A stretch of 64,000 nt of DNA, taken from Pestalotiopsis fici W106-1. Lineage: Eukaryota; Ascomycota; Sordariomycetes; Amphisphaeriales; Sporocadaceae. Shown here in pieces: positions 32,814 to 46,016 of the stretch (position 1 is its first letter; the number at the start of each line of letters is the position of its first letter). The notes under the pieces are model-generated. The model was given only the letters and a program-made list of their open reading frames with translations, was not told the DNA's origin and ran no database searches. The position numbers and the translations under genes were made by a program. The stretch covers positions 3,767,606-3,831,605 of the forward strand of contig NW_006917096.1 of NCBI RefSeq assembly GCF_000516985.1. Direction: 5' to 3'.

Positions 32814-34411
32814 GAAGATGCTTACAAAGGGATGGCTGAGTTGGTCATGTCATTACACACGTACTTGGCTTTGGGTTCGATACCATTGATGTTCGCTCGA
32901 TTGGCGTTTTGGCAATATATACCTCTTTGCTTTTGGTGGCACTGTCTCCTTACTGTTACACTCCAACTCCGAACTACCCCCTCCGGCGGATGAGCCTCGT
33001 TTATTCAGTTCTCGCCACCTTCATCAACTCCACCAGCCATGGGATTTTGCATGACGATACCTTATATTGGCTTTCGACATTGCGTCTGGCACAGCGATTG
33101 TACGTTTCTGGGCAATCCCCCATGTTACTCTATTTTGTCCCCGAGAGTGGTTGAACTCTCAATTTGAGGCGATGTTTTGTTTTTTCTCCATGTCTCGCGG
33201 CAGCAACACAAGCGATAATACTGTGAATTGTCTTACGCTCCATTTGCGTATCATCCCCGCGATACTCGAATCTGTATGTTTCCGGCAACTGTTCTTGAAT
33301 TCTGTTGTCTTGTTGTCTCCTTTTATTTCGCATTATGAAACAGGGCAATATTTGTTTTATTTCTCGGCTGCAGGAAGCAACAAAATAGATGAACTTGGTG
33401 GAAAGCCCAGGAGGCTTGGGTTTTCTGGTTAATAATTTTAGTGGATGAGGCCGAAGGAAGGGGGGGCACGGGGCCAGGTTTCCACTTTTGAAGCCAGCTC
33501 TGGTGAGCAGGACAGTCCGTTGGAAATGATGGACAGGCAGCCTGCGATAAAGTGCGCTTTGGCGCTTCAGGATCCGGAAATAGTGGTGAACACCTGATAG
33601 CCCTTGTGTCTGGCATGTGTGATGTCTATGGCGGAAGCCTAGATCACTCATCATGTTAACACTTAGACTTTCAGCAGTTCAAGAGAGATTTGTCAGCTGT
33701 GTTTTTCTTATCACGACTTCACGGCTCGGGTTATAATATGGGGAAAAAATAAAAGAATCATTAAACTAAAATTCAGCTTCTTGGCTTCGTATATGACCAT
33801 ATGAATACAGTCTATGGGCTCAATGGTTTAGTGAATCATTGATAGGGCAAGGTACCGTGAAACCAATATTATCGTAATTGACTAATGTGTTCCTGTTCTT
33901 CTGGATTTCTTTCCTAGTACGGCGGGACGGCGGGCTGGTTTCCTGAAATCATTGCCTGTCCTGATTACGTTTTATTTTGCTCAGCCCACAAATTCATCCC
34001 TACAGGCTCACGTCTGCTCCCTCTCTAGCATGGGTTGAAGCTTGTCAGCCGCATCTTGAGCTTTTGGACGGCACACGAGCTGCTTCCCAGCTTGGCTTTT
34101 TCTCCCGCTGTCTGTCTGCAAGGAAATGTCCAAATGTGATTGCCTAGGTACTTTTCATCCTTCTTTCCCTTTTGCACATATGCTTATTTCCTTACAAAAG
34201 TCTTCCCTCATAATCCCTAGGAGCAGGGCAATACGTTAGCAGCTCCAAGATTGCGGTTGAAATTGTTGTGATGTAGGAAAAGCAAGACGGTGCCAGAAAG
34301 CGATGCTACCGGGTAATAAGTCGCAAATCTTGGTCCATGTTTCATTTCAAGCAGTGTCATAAAATAACGGAGGCAAAAGTCATGGTCTTGATCATCGTCT
34401 TCTGCTACTGT
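32814..34411. other. Convergent 3' flanks
   Basis: This 1.6 kb lies between the 3' ends of the homeobox and flippase genes and should hold both terminators and 3' untranslated regions. Short frames on both strands match nothing I know. An AT-rich patch covers about 33700-33900. Confidence 0.5.
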
Positions 34412-37400
34412 CTAAGGCTCGACCGTCCCGCCGCTGTCAATCTTCCCCAAGGCCTCGCCCCCCAAACCAGATGTGATGGCGGCGCCTTGATGCTCGCCTC
34501 TTTCAATGTCGGTTGCAGCAGCATGTTCCTCCAAAACCTTGCCTGCGCCCAAATGTTCGATTTCCTGCCACAGATCCTGGTCTTTAGGAAAGTAGACACG
34601 CCTCAGAGCGCACACACAGAGCTCGAAAACGGTCAAGGCCGCCAAGGTAAGTATACATGTGACCCACCAGAGCGCTTGTGCCCCAAAGCCTTTGGTGAAG
34701 TTGTTGTTTACGGGAAATTGAATTTGCTGGTTCTTGTGTGCTATTCCCGAGACAGCCATCGATATGTTCCATAAAAACCAGGCACCGACCATGAGAAGCC
34801 ACCCGATGAGCGGGATGATGGTTTTGCTGTGCATTTCGAGTATGAATAGTTTGGTGTTGATGAACACTACGGCAACGGTGAAAACAAGCTGGCCAATAGC
34901 AAAGAGGTCGGTAGCGTGCGAACCGTACAAGTAGTGCACGATTGTGTACATTATGAGACTTTGTAGAATGGCCATGGTCGTCCATCCTGCGTACTTTGTA
35001 TACTTGAATGCTTCATTATTTTGGCCGTACTATAAAGATAAGTTAGTTTTTATCCGGGCTCAAGCAGATTCAAGGATCCCTCGACTTACGGTGTATAGTT
35101 CTGGGACAGCGAGCAACGTCGATGCCTCGAGATCTTTCTCAAAGATGCCTGGAATAATGACACAGAGCGATGTGAAAAGCGAGTTGAACACGGCAAGGCC
35201 AGTGCTTTCGTAAAGTGATGTGCCCGTGTACCCATTCCAGCGTTGGAATTGTGCTTGAGCCAAGAAAAAGAACATTTCTTTCCAAAAGGTTGCCAGGACG
35301 TATTTTCCTGTTCTGAGGTAATTCCATCTCCCGTGAACAAAGAGCAATCGTTGCAAGAATCTAAACTGCGCGATTGAATAATCAGACGTACGGGCCGCCT
35401 GTAGACCCTCTCGACCGGATATGCCAATGCCAACGTGCGATGCTTGGATCATGGCAATGTCGTTGGCGCCATCGCCTATGGCGAGTGTGACTGAATTAGG
35501 CACAGCGTCCCGAACAGATTTGACCAGGTGTGCCTTTTGGGAGGGCGATGCACGACAGCATATGACTGAGTCCGATCTGACTGCCAGATCGACGAACATT
35601 GCCCTTAGCGTCACATCTTCTTGAACAACGCTGAGCGTGTGGCCATCAATGACGACAACAGAGTGCGCAATCATGCCACGGGCAACCTCAACAAGCGTCG
35701 AAGCCATGGTCTCCTGCAATTCTCCCTTTGTTGCATCAAGCACGTAGACCTCTGAAAAGGCTTTGCAGATTCTAGCAGAATGTGCGATGTTGATGGCGGT
35801 TTCGCGCTTGTCGCCGGTCAACATCCAGACCTTGACGTTTGCTCTTCGCAGTTTGTCGATGGTTTCTGGAACTCCGGCCTGGAGTTTATCCTCAATGGCT
35901 GTTGCCCCGGCGAGCTCAAAGTCCTGCTCTAGCAAATCGCCGGCCTCTTCTATGCGCTTCTGCCGATCTACCAGGCTTGTTGTTGCGGCTTGGTACGTCT
36001 TCCGCCACGAGGCGTAGTCCTCTTGGGATATATGGCGATAGGCGTAAAGCAGGGTGCGGAGTCCCTCGGATGCAAAATCGTCGATGTGCTGGAAACAACG
36101 ATCAAAAATGGCACTATCCGAGCAGGCAATAGACTCGTCTACCAGTCCCTCCAATTCACCGTCAGCACCAGAAAAGACAGGAGACATCACCACTGGACTA
36201 GTGTATGCTTCTCCGTGTCCTTGGTCGTCTAGGTCTTCATTCTCCCTCTCATCAAGCCAATGGGCAACCTCGCCACTCACCAGAGAGGCTCGGTTCGGCG
36301 CATTGACTCCTCTGTAGTGATGCTGTTTTGCAGAAGCGGCTCTGACAATGTCAATGCTGCGCTGTTGCTGCATGCTCTTCCTCTGAAGCGCTCGAGAGGC
36401 CTCGACGCTCTTTCTCAAAGTTGCCTTGCGGCTGATGTCTGAGATTTTCTGCATCGCTAGATGAGCCAGCTTGAGACGGGGCAGGACCACACTGTCCGCT
36501 CCCTTGCAAATGACGCATATGCGCCCATCCGGCATACGAAGCACCATTGACATGCGCTTGCGCTTGCTGCTGAACTCAACTACATCAAGGACCTCGTATC
36601 TTTCGGTGGACAAAGGACCATCGTTGCCTTGCTTAATCTGGAGTATCACAGCCTGGGAGGGTCGGTCAATGAGCAAATAGCCAAGTTCTTGTGCTGCTTG
36701 GATCAAAGCTAGCTCGTCAGGAGAGGCTGCTTGAAACTCGATCTGGCCGTCGCCCCTCACCTCTGGAAGACAGGTGTGGCAAAGAGCTATGCAGAGGAGG
36801 AAATGGCGAGCCTTTCTGGAAAACGCCGTGTTCGGCTTTTGGTAAATGTAATGCAGAAGACTTTCCGTGTTTACGTCAGGCTGCGCGTGGGCGGGGCGGC
36901 CGGTAGAAGCCCAAGCGATGCTCGAAGAGCGCCTCGGACCGCTCGTCTCATGCTCGATTAGCGGTGTCTTCGTTGCCTCGGTGTGGCTCGGGTGGGAGGT
37001 AGACGCAGAGTCCATATTTCTGGTTTTGCCTTTGCCCTTCCAAGTTGCAGCTCGCTTTTGCTTTTCCGCCTCTTCACGCCTGACATCAAGGTCATGTAAG
37101 AATGCACTACCAGCCACGCTCAACTTTCGAAATCGCATCTTGTTCTCGGTAAGGGTGCCGGTCTTATCCGAGAAGACGTAGCCGACCTGGCCAAGGTCCT
37201 CCAAGATGGTAGTCGTATTGGCAATCATGGGAGTATTCGTCTCGGCGTCGTACATTTCGACGTCCTGAAGAAGCAGTAGCTGACCAAGCTTGATGACTTC
37301 GAGACTGACAATCAGCGATATCGGGACGAGAGTGTTGAACATGATGATATAGCCAATCAGTATCTCTTTCACCGAGACCGAGGTAATATACCAGCCATTA

Positions 37401-38882
37401 TGTAAGTAGTGATGTTTCCAAATCGCGTTTGCTGTCGTGAGCCCCACGGAGAGAAATGCGACAAAGGCAACCAAGAATAAAACAATGTGGTTAATTTTTC
37501 GTTGCATCGCCGGCGACTTGGCGTGGATCTCCTTGTTAGCATTCATGCGGATTTTGCACTCTTCTCCGGTATTGATGACAAGACCAGTGGCGTGCGTCGT
37601 GTTTCGCAGGACGGAACCTCGATAGACAACCTCGTTGAGGGTGAGGGGCATTGTTTCTCCATTCAGGGTAACGCGGCCCTCGTAGTTGTATAGGTCGAGA
37701 TTTGGATCCTCTGACACGACTTCAGCCGTGCAACGTCGAAGGTTGCCGAGGTCATGATATCGTTTGGCGAGCAGGGCGCAGGCCACCTTGCTCTTGAGGT
37801 TAGTCTCGCCATCTAGAGCCATGGTCTCGATATAAGCAATCCCCGATGGGCCGGAGGCATGCAACAGGACAATATCAGCAGGCACACTCTCGTCGCGGCG
37901 GAGGCGTACAATGTCGCCGACTCGAAGGTTCTGCCATTGAATATGCGACCATAGGTTCTCGTCGGAGGACAAGTCATCCAATTCAGCCACTTCTGCGTCT
38001 GCTCGAGACTCCATGGTGGTGGCTAATTTGGCCACCTTTGCGTCAGTAACAGTCCTCTCGGGGTCGAGGACCAAGACGTGGCTACGATTCTCCTTCTTGT
38101 CGAGTTTATACCTCCTGTAATCGTCCCACCCTTCCTTTGCCATGCTGATGGCAACAAACGGAATTAATGTAGCCATAGTGGTGTAACTTCCCACGGTACT
38201 CAAGCCAGGGATGAGCTGAAGAATGGCAATGATGAGAAAGTAAAAATTTGCCAGCTTGCTGAACTGGAAGTAAAGTTGTTTCGGCAGAAAGCTCCATAGT
38301 GTATAACGAGTGGATCTAATGAAGTTTGAGACGTATGGCTTTTTGTTTCCAGTACGCTCATCTGTCAATGGTGTTGTTCGCACACGACCAAATTCCAAGG
38401 GGACATGACGCCCATCATTGCTCGGTGGAAGGGGATATCTACATGCAAGGGTCAGATACAAGGCATCCAAGCGAATGAATTGGGGTGGGGGAATATATGT
38501 GTAGGCCAATATACATAAGATGTTGACCTATGTCATTAGGAGGTTCGTAGCCTGCAATAGTCGAGTAGAGGGAGAGAGCAACTTACTGCCTTAGCAACGT
38601 CTCGATAATCCATTTCTGGTACCAAGCATTGAAGGCATTATCGAGCCTGGACCAAATGTTGTAACGGGCCCTATTCCTCTGTTTCCGGGCCCACGAGCGA
38701 TAATGTTGTATATCGAAGCGCGGCTCGTCGATGCTTGCCGTCGCGACACTAGACTTGTGCTTGTGACCAGGGGTGAAGACGGCAGCGGTAGAGTGCGTCT
38801 TGATCTGTGTGAGCTTGAATCTTGGGTGGCTTTGCTCGTTCTGCGATGAGGCAGAAGGGTCTGGTGCAGAGTGGCTGTCCAT
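34412..38882 (-). CDS. dnf3: P4-ATPase phospholipid flippase, Dnf3-like
   Basis: Predicted 1,420-residue membrane pump that moves phospholipids to the cytosolic leaflet of Golgi or endosomal membranes. Exons are 38882-38587, 38438-35090 and 35029-34412, in phase. An N-terminal cytosolic tail leads to TGNKKPYVSNFIRSTRYT and the FSKLANFYFL first helix. P4 hallmarks are DGET in place of TGES (about residue 307), PISL in membrane helix 4 (about 470), and the phosphorylated Asp in SDKTGTLTEN (about 522). Later come MLTGDKRETA and IGDGANDIAMIQ. The inserts and overall length suit the Dnf3 subgroup rather than Drs2, Dnf1/2 or Neo1, though that placement is by eye. The final exon carries the last membrane helices and an acidic tail. 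P4-ATPases usually need a Cdc50-type partner, not in this window. Confidence 0.93.
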
Positions 38883-39140
38883 GATGAATGAGTGCCGCGT
38901 GACGGCAGTCCTCTAGTGGCCTAGCTCAGGTAGACAATATCTATGAGCAGATGAAGTGTAGGGACTCATGGCAGCTAGGAGTGGTCAATCCCGCTGGAGC
39001 AGGCGGCAAGTATAGCATAGACATGTAAAGAATGTCGGGGGAGCAAGGCCATGAAGAAGAGAAGTAGCAAGCGGGAGCTGAGAGATTAACAGAAGCGCGA
39101 GCAGAAGATGAGAAACATAATGGCTGAGCTATTGTAGCTA

Positions 39141-39170
<30 letters not shown>
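39141..39170 (+). repeat. GCTG tetranucleotide microsatellite
   Basis: About seven and a half perfect copies of GCTG, in the region upstream of the flippase gene. Copy number is likely to vary between strains. Confidence 0.9.
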
Positions 39171-39171
<1 letters not shown>

Positions 39172-40750
39172 TTGTTCGCAAGTAGCTGATATTCAGCTTT
39201 TGGTGGCTTGAGAGGTGCCGGGGAAGCTGATCTAGGACGGGGAAACCTAGCTAGGTATGTAGAGCGTGTCTTTTCGATGAAAGTAGTAAGGCAAGTAAAG
39301 TTGCAATAGTGGTGGTATGCAGTAGCAAAGCGGCAGTAAATGAAGTGGGCGGAGGAAATAAAGTACAGTAGACCAAGCGGGAATAATAATTTTGGAATCG
39401 AATCTTTCAACTGAATCCATTCCCTAGTTGTGGTGTCGCCACATTTGATCGAATACACAAACAACAATGGCAGAGAATTGCCTATCCCCTCACTTACATC
39501 ACACACACATGTTCACTGAATCACTACGCACTACATTACCTGAACTCGGGCATAGCTGCTGCCTGCCCTTCTACACTACACGCACACACGTGTGGAGTAA
39601 GTACATTGAGTTGAAGAAAATGCAGCAGGGGTTGTTAGAAATTTAAGCTTCCTTTGCCTCCATGTTGGCCAAAAGCCCCCCTCGCCAGCGGCCGTCGTCA
39701 TTGCTTCCACTGCTCTACTACATAGTATGTACACTAGGTAGTAGGCGCAGGGCAAAAGGTGGAGGGGGGGCAACGTCTTTGGCCCTTCTTGGCAAGCTTG
39801 GACAGGCTTTCCGGATTCCAGGGCCTCAGCCATGTTCCGAGCGCTTCATCAATGGGGCCGAAACCTTGTTCTAGGCCACCCTCCCTGCCTCCTAACCCGT
39901 GTACTTTGAAGCACGACGAGTCCAATGACACCTTTTGGCATTCATTCCGGGCCTGGATCCTACTGTGTAAAGTCTTGGGAATCGCTCGACACTCGTCCAC
40001 CTGTCTGTGCCAGGGGTCCAAGATCTTCAGCCGGCGCAACGGGACACGTCTACCGGTGTTGATAGTGTATCATTTGACCACTTGCGGCCGCGGTGAACTT
40101 GTCGCCATCAGTTAGTGTTAGTAGACTACTACACGCAAAGTACAGGCCAGCAGTAGTGGTTGTAGAAAACAACAAGACGACGACTATTTCTGGACAAAGC
40201 AGAGCTCATCACACGCTACTGATTCCTTTAAACAACCTCATGAATACCCAGGTATGTAGTCATGGACACGATGTGGCTATGCTCTCTCTGTAGCAGAGCT
40301 TAGTATTTTAGTTGTACTCCATGTCTTGAAGACGCGCAACGTTTCCATACACCACAGTGGAGCAATAGAAACGCAGCGAAGCCCTGTCAATCCAGCCAAA
40401 CTATGTCATGTTACAAAGGTCGTGAGCGAGGGCTTCCACTTACTCGGCACACCCTCTACCCGCCAGTGACCACACCTGCCTTGCAGCTCTTTGGATAATC
40501 ATGTTGCCAGTAACAAGTGTAGAGTTGGATCCTGACTCGAGCAAGTGCCGTCTTACTCTATGAGCTATTTTTGGGATCCCATCAAGTGACTGGCTTATGT
40601 AAAGGTCAGGCAGGTATGTATTTAGCAGTTCGTATTAGTTTTTACTTACATCACCTAGGTTAGCTATTTAAGCCAGCCCTTCAGCGGGCTTCTCCAATAG
40701 GCCAGGGATTATGGAGGAATGTCGGAGGAAGCACACTGGGACGGGGAAGT

Positions 40751-40770
40751 AAAAAAAAAAAAAAAAAAAA
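40751..40770 (+). repeat. Poly-A run
   Basis: Twenty consecutive A in non-coding sequence between the flippase and PAQR-family genes. No target-site duplication or retroelement body was seen next to it. Confidence 0.85.
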
Positions 40771-42132
40771 TCATGATAATGCGAAGAAGAAAAAATTGTA
40801 GGATCATTGTAGGATGCGCAGACAAATAATAATATGTCATTGTGACCATGTATAGCCACAACCTGGCTAAGGCCCGATATGAAATTGCTTACTGGTATCA
40901 GTGGAATGCCTCGCATGGCTCCAAACTCGATCTCAGGCCTGGAGGGGGAAGCGATGAAAAAGACGTGGCCAAGATTCGGAACCCCCCATTGCGGCGGCAC
41001 TTTAGAATTCCGCGCAATACTACCAAACTGCCAAAGTAAAATACGCACTACCCAAAGCTGCAAACAAACAAACAGTCTTGTCACTCTAATAAACCATCCC
41101 AATTTGTCGAGCACTCATGCATGATACTAAAACGAGTAACTTGTTAAATCAACATCACATCGGCATCATCGGAACACAGTGATCAAGACTCCCAGATTCA
41201 ATGCAGCACGTACCAATTCCGTCGACTAGATTCAATGCCGCCGCCTGTCTGTACACTACACTAGACCCACCAAAGGTTAGTCTTGTTCGAACGGGCTGCT
41301 CCCGCACATGCAAGACTACATGTGGACGCAACATATGCAGTTTTGATTATTGACTACAGGTGGATTACGACCGTTACCGAGCCCGTAGCTTGTGATATCT
41401 CTCCCGTCTCGACTCCGATCTGGGAACATCTCGTGCAACACGGCCCGGTGCGATCAGAGAGGGTAATATGTATGTGCTGATTGACTGTCATGGCCCCGCA
41501 CAGCCTGAAGGTGGCTGGGAAGATTGTGTTGCTGCATACTTGACTCCCATGTGGGCACCACTACGGAATATATACTAAAATAATCCACTGTGGTCAACGG
41601 TCAAGGCGCATTTTGTGGCAGCTATTTGTGTGTGTGTTAAGATCGTGACTCTGGCCGAGGCTGTTGACTGTTCATATACTAGTCGCGCAGCATGTTTGTT
41701 GATGCACGCTGAATATCTTAACTCTGTTAGTAGTAGGTTCTGGGCGATTAACGGAAGCAGTTTTCATGCTCAACGAAACATGCCCTTTGTAATGTCAACG
41801 CGTGGTGGATTTCCCCGGGGGTTTCTGTCTCGCTTTACTTCCTGGGTTAGCACTGAGACCCAACGGTCAACAAGGGGCCATGTTTTGACGTTTGACCATC
41901 CTCGGATCTGCGGATCAGTGCGCAATTCTGCATCTTGCCCGATGCGTAAACTTTGGCGGATCCAAGGTACACAAGAGCGGCCGCCATGAGGACGAGAGAA
42001 TATGTCACACCACATCGGTTGGGCGACGTTTCGTTGCTTTCGTCTTTCCTGCTGCTTTCACAAGTCTACAAAGCGAGCCTCGTGGACCTCGACCTTGTAT
42101 AAACATTTTGTGCATGGCCAATTGAGTTAAAA

Positions 42133-43546
42133 ATGAGTAGATCGTCGCAACGAGTCTCTTCATCTTCTGGTTCCCACGCATTGACTGCTGTCACCTACCT
42201 GGATTTTACTCGTACTCGCAGCCGCTCTGGTCATCATCATGCATCAACAGGTCCTAGTGTCACGACAAACTTGACCCGCGAGCCCAAATCGCAAGGTCTG
42301 CTCGAATATTCAGAGTTGTGTAAGTCAATGGTGTATAAATACAGGATATACACTGGCATTCAAGACACTGACATTATTCTCAGCGAACTGGCGTCAGTGA
42401 GTATGCCCATCCGCCACTGCAGTCTACTTAGCTGTGGACAATCGTCTAACATTGCCTACATAGACGAGGCAGTGAACACCTACAAACAGGCTATAGGTAA
42501 GTCTAACCATATTGCTTCATGCCATTACAAATCAAACACTGACACCAGGCAAGGCAAGTTCCAGGGTCGCTTTTGGCTTGTCTTCGCAGTTGGACCTACC
42601 TGCACAATGAGTCGGGTACGATACGATGGATATCTGATCTACACATCAGACGCAAATCACTTGCTAATATCACCGCAGTCAATATCCATTCTCACATGAC
42701 TGGGGCTTTGCTTTTTCTGTCACTGCCTTATCTGATCTTCAGCACTGGCATCCCTTCACGGGTAGAGGTAGCCACAACTAGCGACATTCTAGTTTGCAGC
42801 ATATATCTAACCGGGGTCGCAATCTGCTTCTCCCTTTCTACTATGCAAGTATCTCCATCTCCATCGTCTCGGTTGGGGGGGCATTTGCCAAGTCTGACTG
42901 CAATCCACAGATTCCACACCTTTATGCATCTTAGTAGGGAGTCGTACGCACTGGGAATCAAGCTGGACTATTGTGGAATCATCCTGCTCATGTGGGGATC
43001 GACCTTTCCCCTAGTCTATTATTCATTCCCATCTCGAGAGTATATGCAGATGATATACATGGTAACGACGACAATACTTGCCGGCCTGTGTTTATTAGCA
43101 ACTTTCCATCCCTCCGTTGGGGGACCTCATCTGGGACATGTGAGGGCAGTTCTCTTTGGATCATTTGGTCTGGGCTCTTTCCTGATGCCCATCATCCATG
43201 GCCTTTGGCTGTATGGTCTTTCAGAACAGAGCACGAGGATTGGCCTCACATGGATCGGTACGACAGCGCTTTTCAATGGAGTAGGCGTTATCGCCTATGC
43301 TCTCAAGGTAATTCATCGATGGCGGTGGTGTGCCCGTTGGATTCAATAATAGCTAATGTAGAACAGTTCCCCGAAGCGTATTGCCCTCGTCGCTTCGATC
43401 TCCTTGGTGCTAGCCACCAGATTATGCACGTCATGGTGGTTATTGCGGCCTTGTCATATGCGAAAGCCATGATTGTTGCATTTGATCAGACGCACCGCCA
43501 GGACACTATCGTATACCAACAAATGTCCAACTTGCGCCGCATGTGA
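42133..43546 (+). CDS. PAQR / haemolysin-III family membrane protein (Izh-like)
   Basis: Predicted 345-residue seven-helix membrane protein related to adiponectin receptors and yeast Izh proteins, which affect zinc and sterol balance and are likely lipid hydrolases. Seven exons: 42133-42319, 42384-42396, 42464-42496, 42554-42615, 42679-42844, 42911-43307 and 43367-43546. Every phase closes only with this set. Exon 2 is 13 nt, and the intron after exon 5 has a GC donor (GCAAGT). The join gives SNWRQRGSEHLQTGYR, a clear version of the family's pre-membrane motif, then SWTYLHNES and NIHSHMTGALLFL. Putative metal ligands are His in FHTFMH and the HxxxH of GASHQIMHV. The N-terminus is Ser/Arg-rich and cytosolic. 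Substrate and location are unknown. Confidence 0.88.
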
Positions 43547-43576
43547 AGTCGGCGACCCAACCTACCCTTCTCGCAA

Positions 43577-46016
43577 CTAAGAAGCAAATCTGAAGTCGAG
43601 CTTTTTGTTCCCCAAGTCCTTTGACTCGGACAGATAAACTAGTTTCTCCTCTGGAGTCATGGCCTGCCACTTTCCATCTCGCAAGCGGTTGCGTCGGACA
43701 TAGTACAGCTTTGCAAGACCGTACAAGACAATGTTGAGACAGGCGATGCCAATGAGTATACTGTTTCCACGGCGGTAGAGCGGTGCATCATCGGCCCGGT
43801 ATACATTCGACGAGGTGATGACACCAGCGTGCAAGAACATATTGTAGAGTGCCGCACCAACAGTTCGCGAACGAACAGTACTCGCATTTCGAGATACCCA
43901 GCCGACTTGAACGGGATGGCCTGCAAGCGACAGTCAGAAGAAAGATATACTTCGGCATCAACAGAATACAATTTCACAGACCCAAAGGTGCAGCCAAAAG
44001 CAAGCTCGTCATGCCCCAGGTCAGCCACTTGGATACCTTGGTAGTATCGACAACTCGAAGGTAGATGAGGAAAGGCAAAGACCAAAATTGCAGCAGTGAA
44101 GCGGTGGCAGCAAGCTGACCGGTCACTTCTGCAAGTGTGGCCAGTCCAAGCATGAGGAAAACTGGTCAAAGGTTAGCCAGGTTGCGTGGACTCGGTGCAT
44201 TGCAACCAGGAGCACGTATTGTAACTTACTCTTGACAACCAGGTAGGGAATAGTCAAAAGGTTGGACTCGAAAGTGGTAAACCCGAGCGCACGTAGCGAC
44301 GGAATGAGATATTGTGTTGGAGTCAGTGTAGGAATGTTGAAGCACATGCCGATAATGTACAATGGCCTGAGATTGTCTGTATTAGCTGCGTCGTCAATTT
44401 AATTTTCGCGAGGCATCACGACACCAACCAAAGATCATGGTCCTTTAGACTCATCCAGATCAGTGATAGAGTGACTGGCTGTCGGTTGTGCATGGTTCCC
44501 TTTCCTGGATCGTCTCGTATCAGGCGGTTAACCATAATGGTCTCCTCGCTTTCTGAAGCGTCAGTTGGGCCAAGTCTCGGTAATCTGGGGGAACGTACCG
44601 TTCTGTGAACCAACCGTGCTTGCCACGGAACCAGCTTGCCGTTTGTGTAGGGCCTGGGGGGATCAGTAGGTACGAGGTGATGCCGACAGTCCCCGTGATT
44701 AATCCCTAGACGATTGTCAGTGATGCTCATGCTCTTGCGTTCGCCAGTCGTTTAATCTGACCTCGATCAGAAATAGCCACCTCCACCCTGAATAGCCCTG
44801 CACCCCGCGCATATGAAGTAAACCATACGCAATGATGGCAGCCAGTATATCAGCAATGAACATGCCTGTCCAGAAGAAACTGAGTCTCAAGGTCAACTCG
44901 TGGTGTTTGTACCAGTACGAGAGGTACAACACAATCTGATTCGCAGGTCAGCGCCAGCCCTCTGTTCAAGCGTGCCAAAGATTCTATGATGTACTTCTGG
45001 AATGAATCCTCCCTGTAAGAACCCTAGGAAGGCTCTGCATGCCAGGAAAGACGCCTTTGAGTTGAGCGAAAACTGAGAAGCGCACACAATGGAGAAGAGA
45101 ATGATCTGTGTCGGGATCCATCGATCGGGTCCAAGCCATTTGTTCAGAAGCTGCGACGGGAATTCTCCCGACAAGAAGCAGACTGCAAAGACGGTGTTCC
45201 CGAGATTATAAACTGGATTCCATCAGCCTTTGGTTTCATTGACGGAGATTCAGTGTCATTCTCAGAAAAGATTTACCATTCGTATCGAAACCCAGGTCCT
45301 CCAAGAACGTATCAGACAAGGCTTGTGCCAGGTTGGCCCGGTCGAGTTCCATTGCCTTGTTTTCGTCCTTTAGCATCCTCTACAAATTACTCAGAGGGGC
45401 AGAGACGGAAGAGAAAAGATAATTGTTTCTTCAAACGGGTTCATGCTCACCATAAACATCACCATACACCCTAGACGACGAGCCATTAGCAGTGTGTATT
45501 TAGGACAGTGCGTAGATACGGGCGGCATTTTCCCAAGGAGGAAGCGACTGACAGCTCATGATGCGAAAGTCCATCTTTCGGATGAGTTTGAACTCTTCTC
45601 CCCAGGTCCATCGCGCCGAAGGGTCAAAGCGACCAATGTTCTCCCTATCATTCATGAGCATCCATGTACACTGGGTACTACCATGGGGCTTTTTGGTCTG
45701 TCTCACCAGTCATCTCGAGGTTTATACTGTGCTGCAATCTCGGGAACATCAAATACGCTTGGCTGGGTAGAAGTGATTAGCTGGATAAACAGGTCGGTCA
45801 TGTTCTTTTCACGGATTTCCCTACCAAGGTAGCTATGGCATGCGGATCATATGAGTTCTTCTTGGTTCTTTGAAACCAGAATTTCTTCTCGTCAATAGGT
45901 TTCCCTAGGGGTGCCGAAGGTCGAAAAGTGTCACTCTTCTCATCTATAGCGTACTCGGCGTCATCCTTGGACATGACCTTGTCGGCCGCGATCTGATCCG
46001 GGACAACGGTCGCCAT
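43577..46016 (-). CDS. MFS permease, Dal5-like anion:cation symporter family
   Basis: Predicted 572-residue plasma-membrane transporter with twelve exons: 46016-45825, 45762-45707, 45644-45553, 45470-45451, 45355-45277, 45212-44995, 44935-44762, 44705-44599, 44548-44429, 44366-44230, 44161-43982 and 43920-43577. All phases close; exon 4 is only 20 nt. Family text is clear: [80 protein letters not shown], and [15 protein letters not shown] near the end. Dal5-type carriers import allantoate, vitamins, sulfonates or small carboxylates. It diverges from a secreted sulfatase across 722 bases, so uptake of a sulfatase product is a reasonable but untested idea. The exon 1-2 junction at ATL|PSVF has a weaker donor (GTAGGG). 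Confidence 0.9.

Larger units (their letters stand above)
38883..42132. other. Long divergent intergenic region
   Basis: This 3.25 kb separates the flippase and PAQR-family starts. It contains a GCTG microsatellite (39141-39170), TACCTAGC-type motifs near 39240, and a run of 20 A at 40751-40770. The frames at 39138-39506, 40668-41114 and 41615-41989 show no family signature or coherent splicing. Both promoters should lie here, but I can place no specific sites. Confidence 0.45.

Noticed and set aside
40751..40770. Poly-A run as the tail of a retroelement
   Set aside because: No reverse transcriptase remains, target-site duplication or element boundary was found beside it.
40668..41114. 148-codon minus-strand frame, hydrophobic in parts
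   Set aside because: It contains a Phe run translated from poly-A/T, lacks a domain and has no splice partners.
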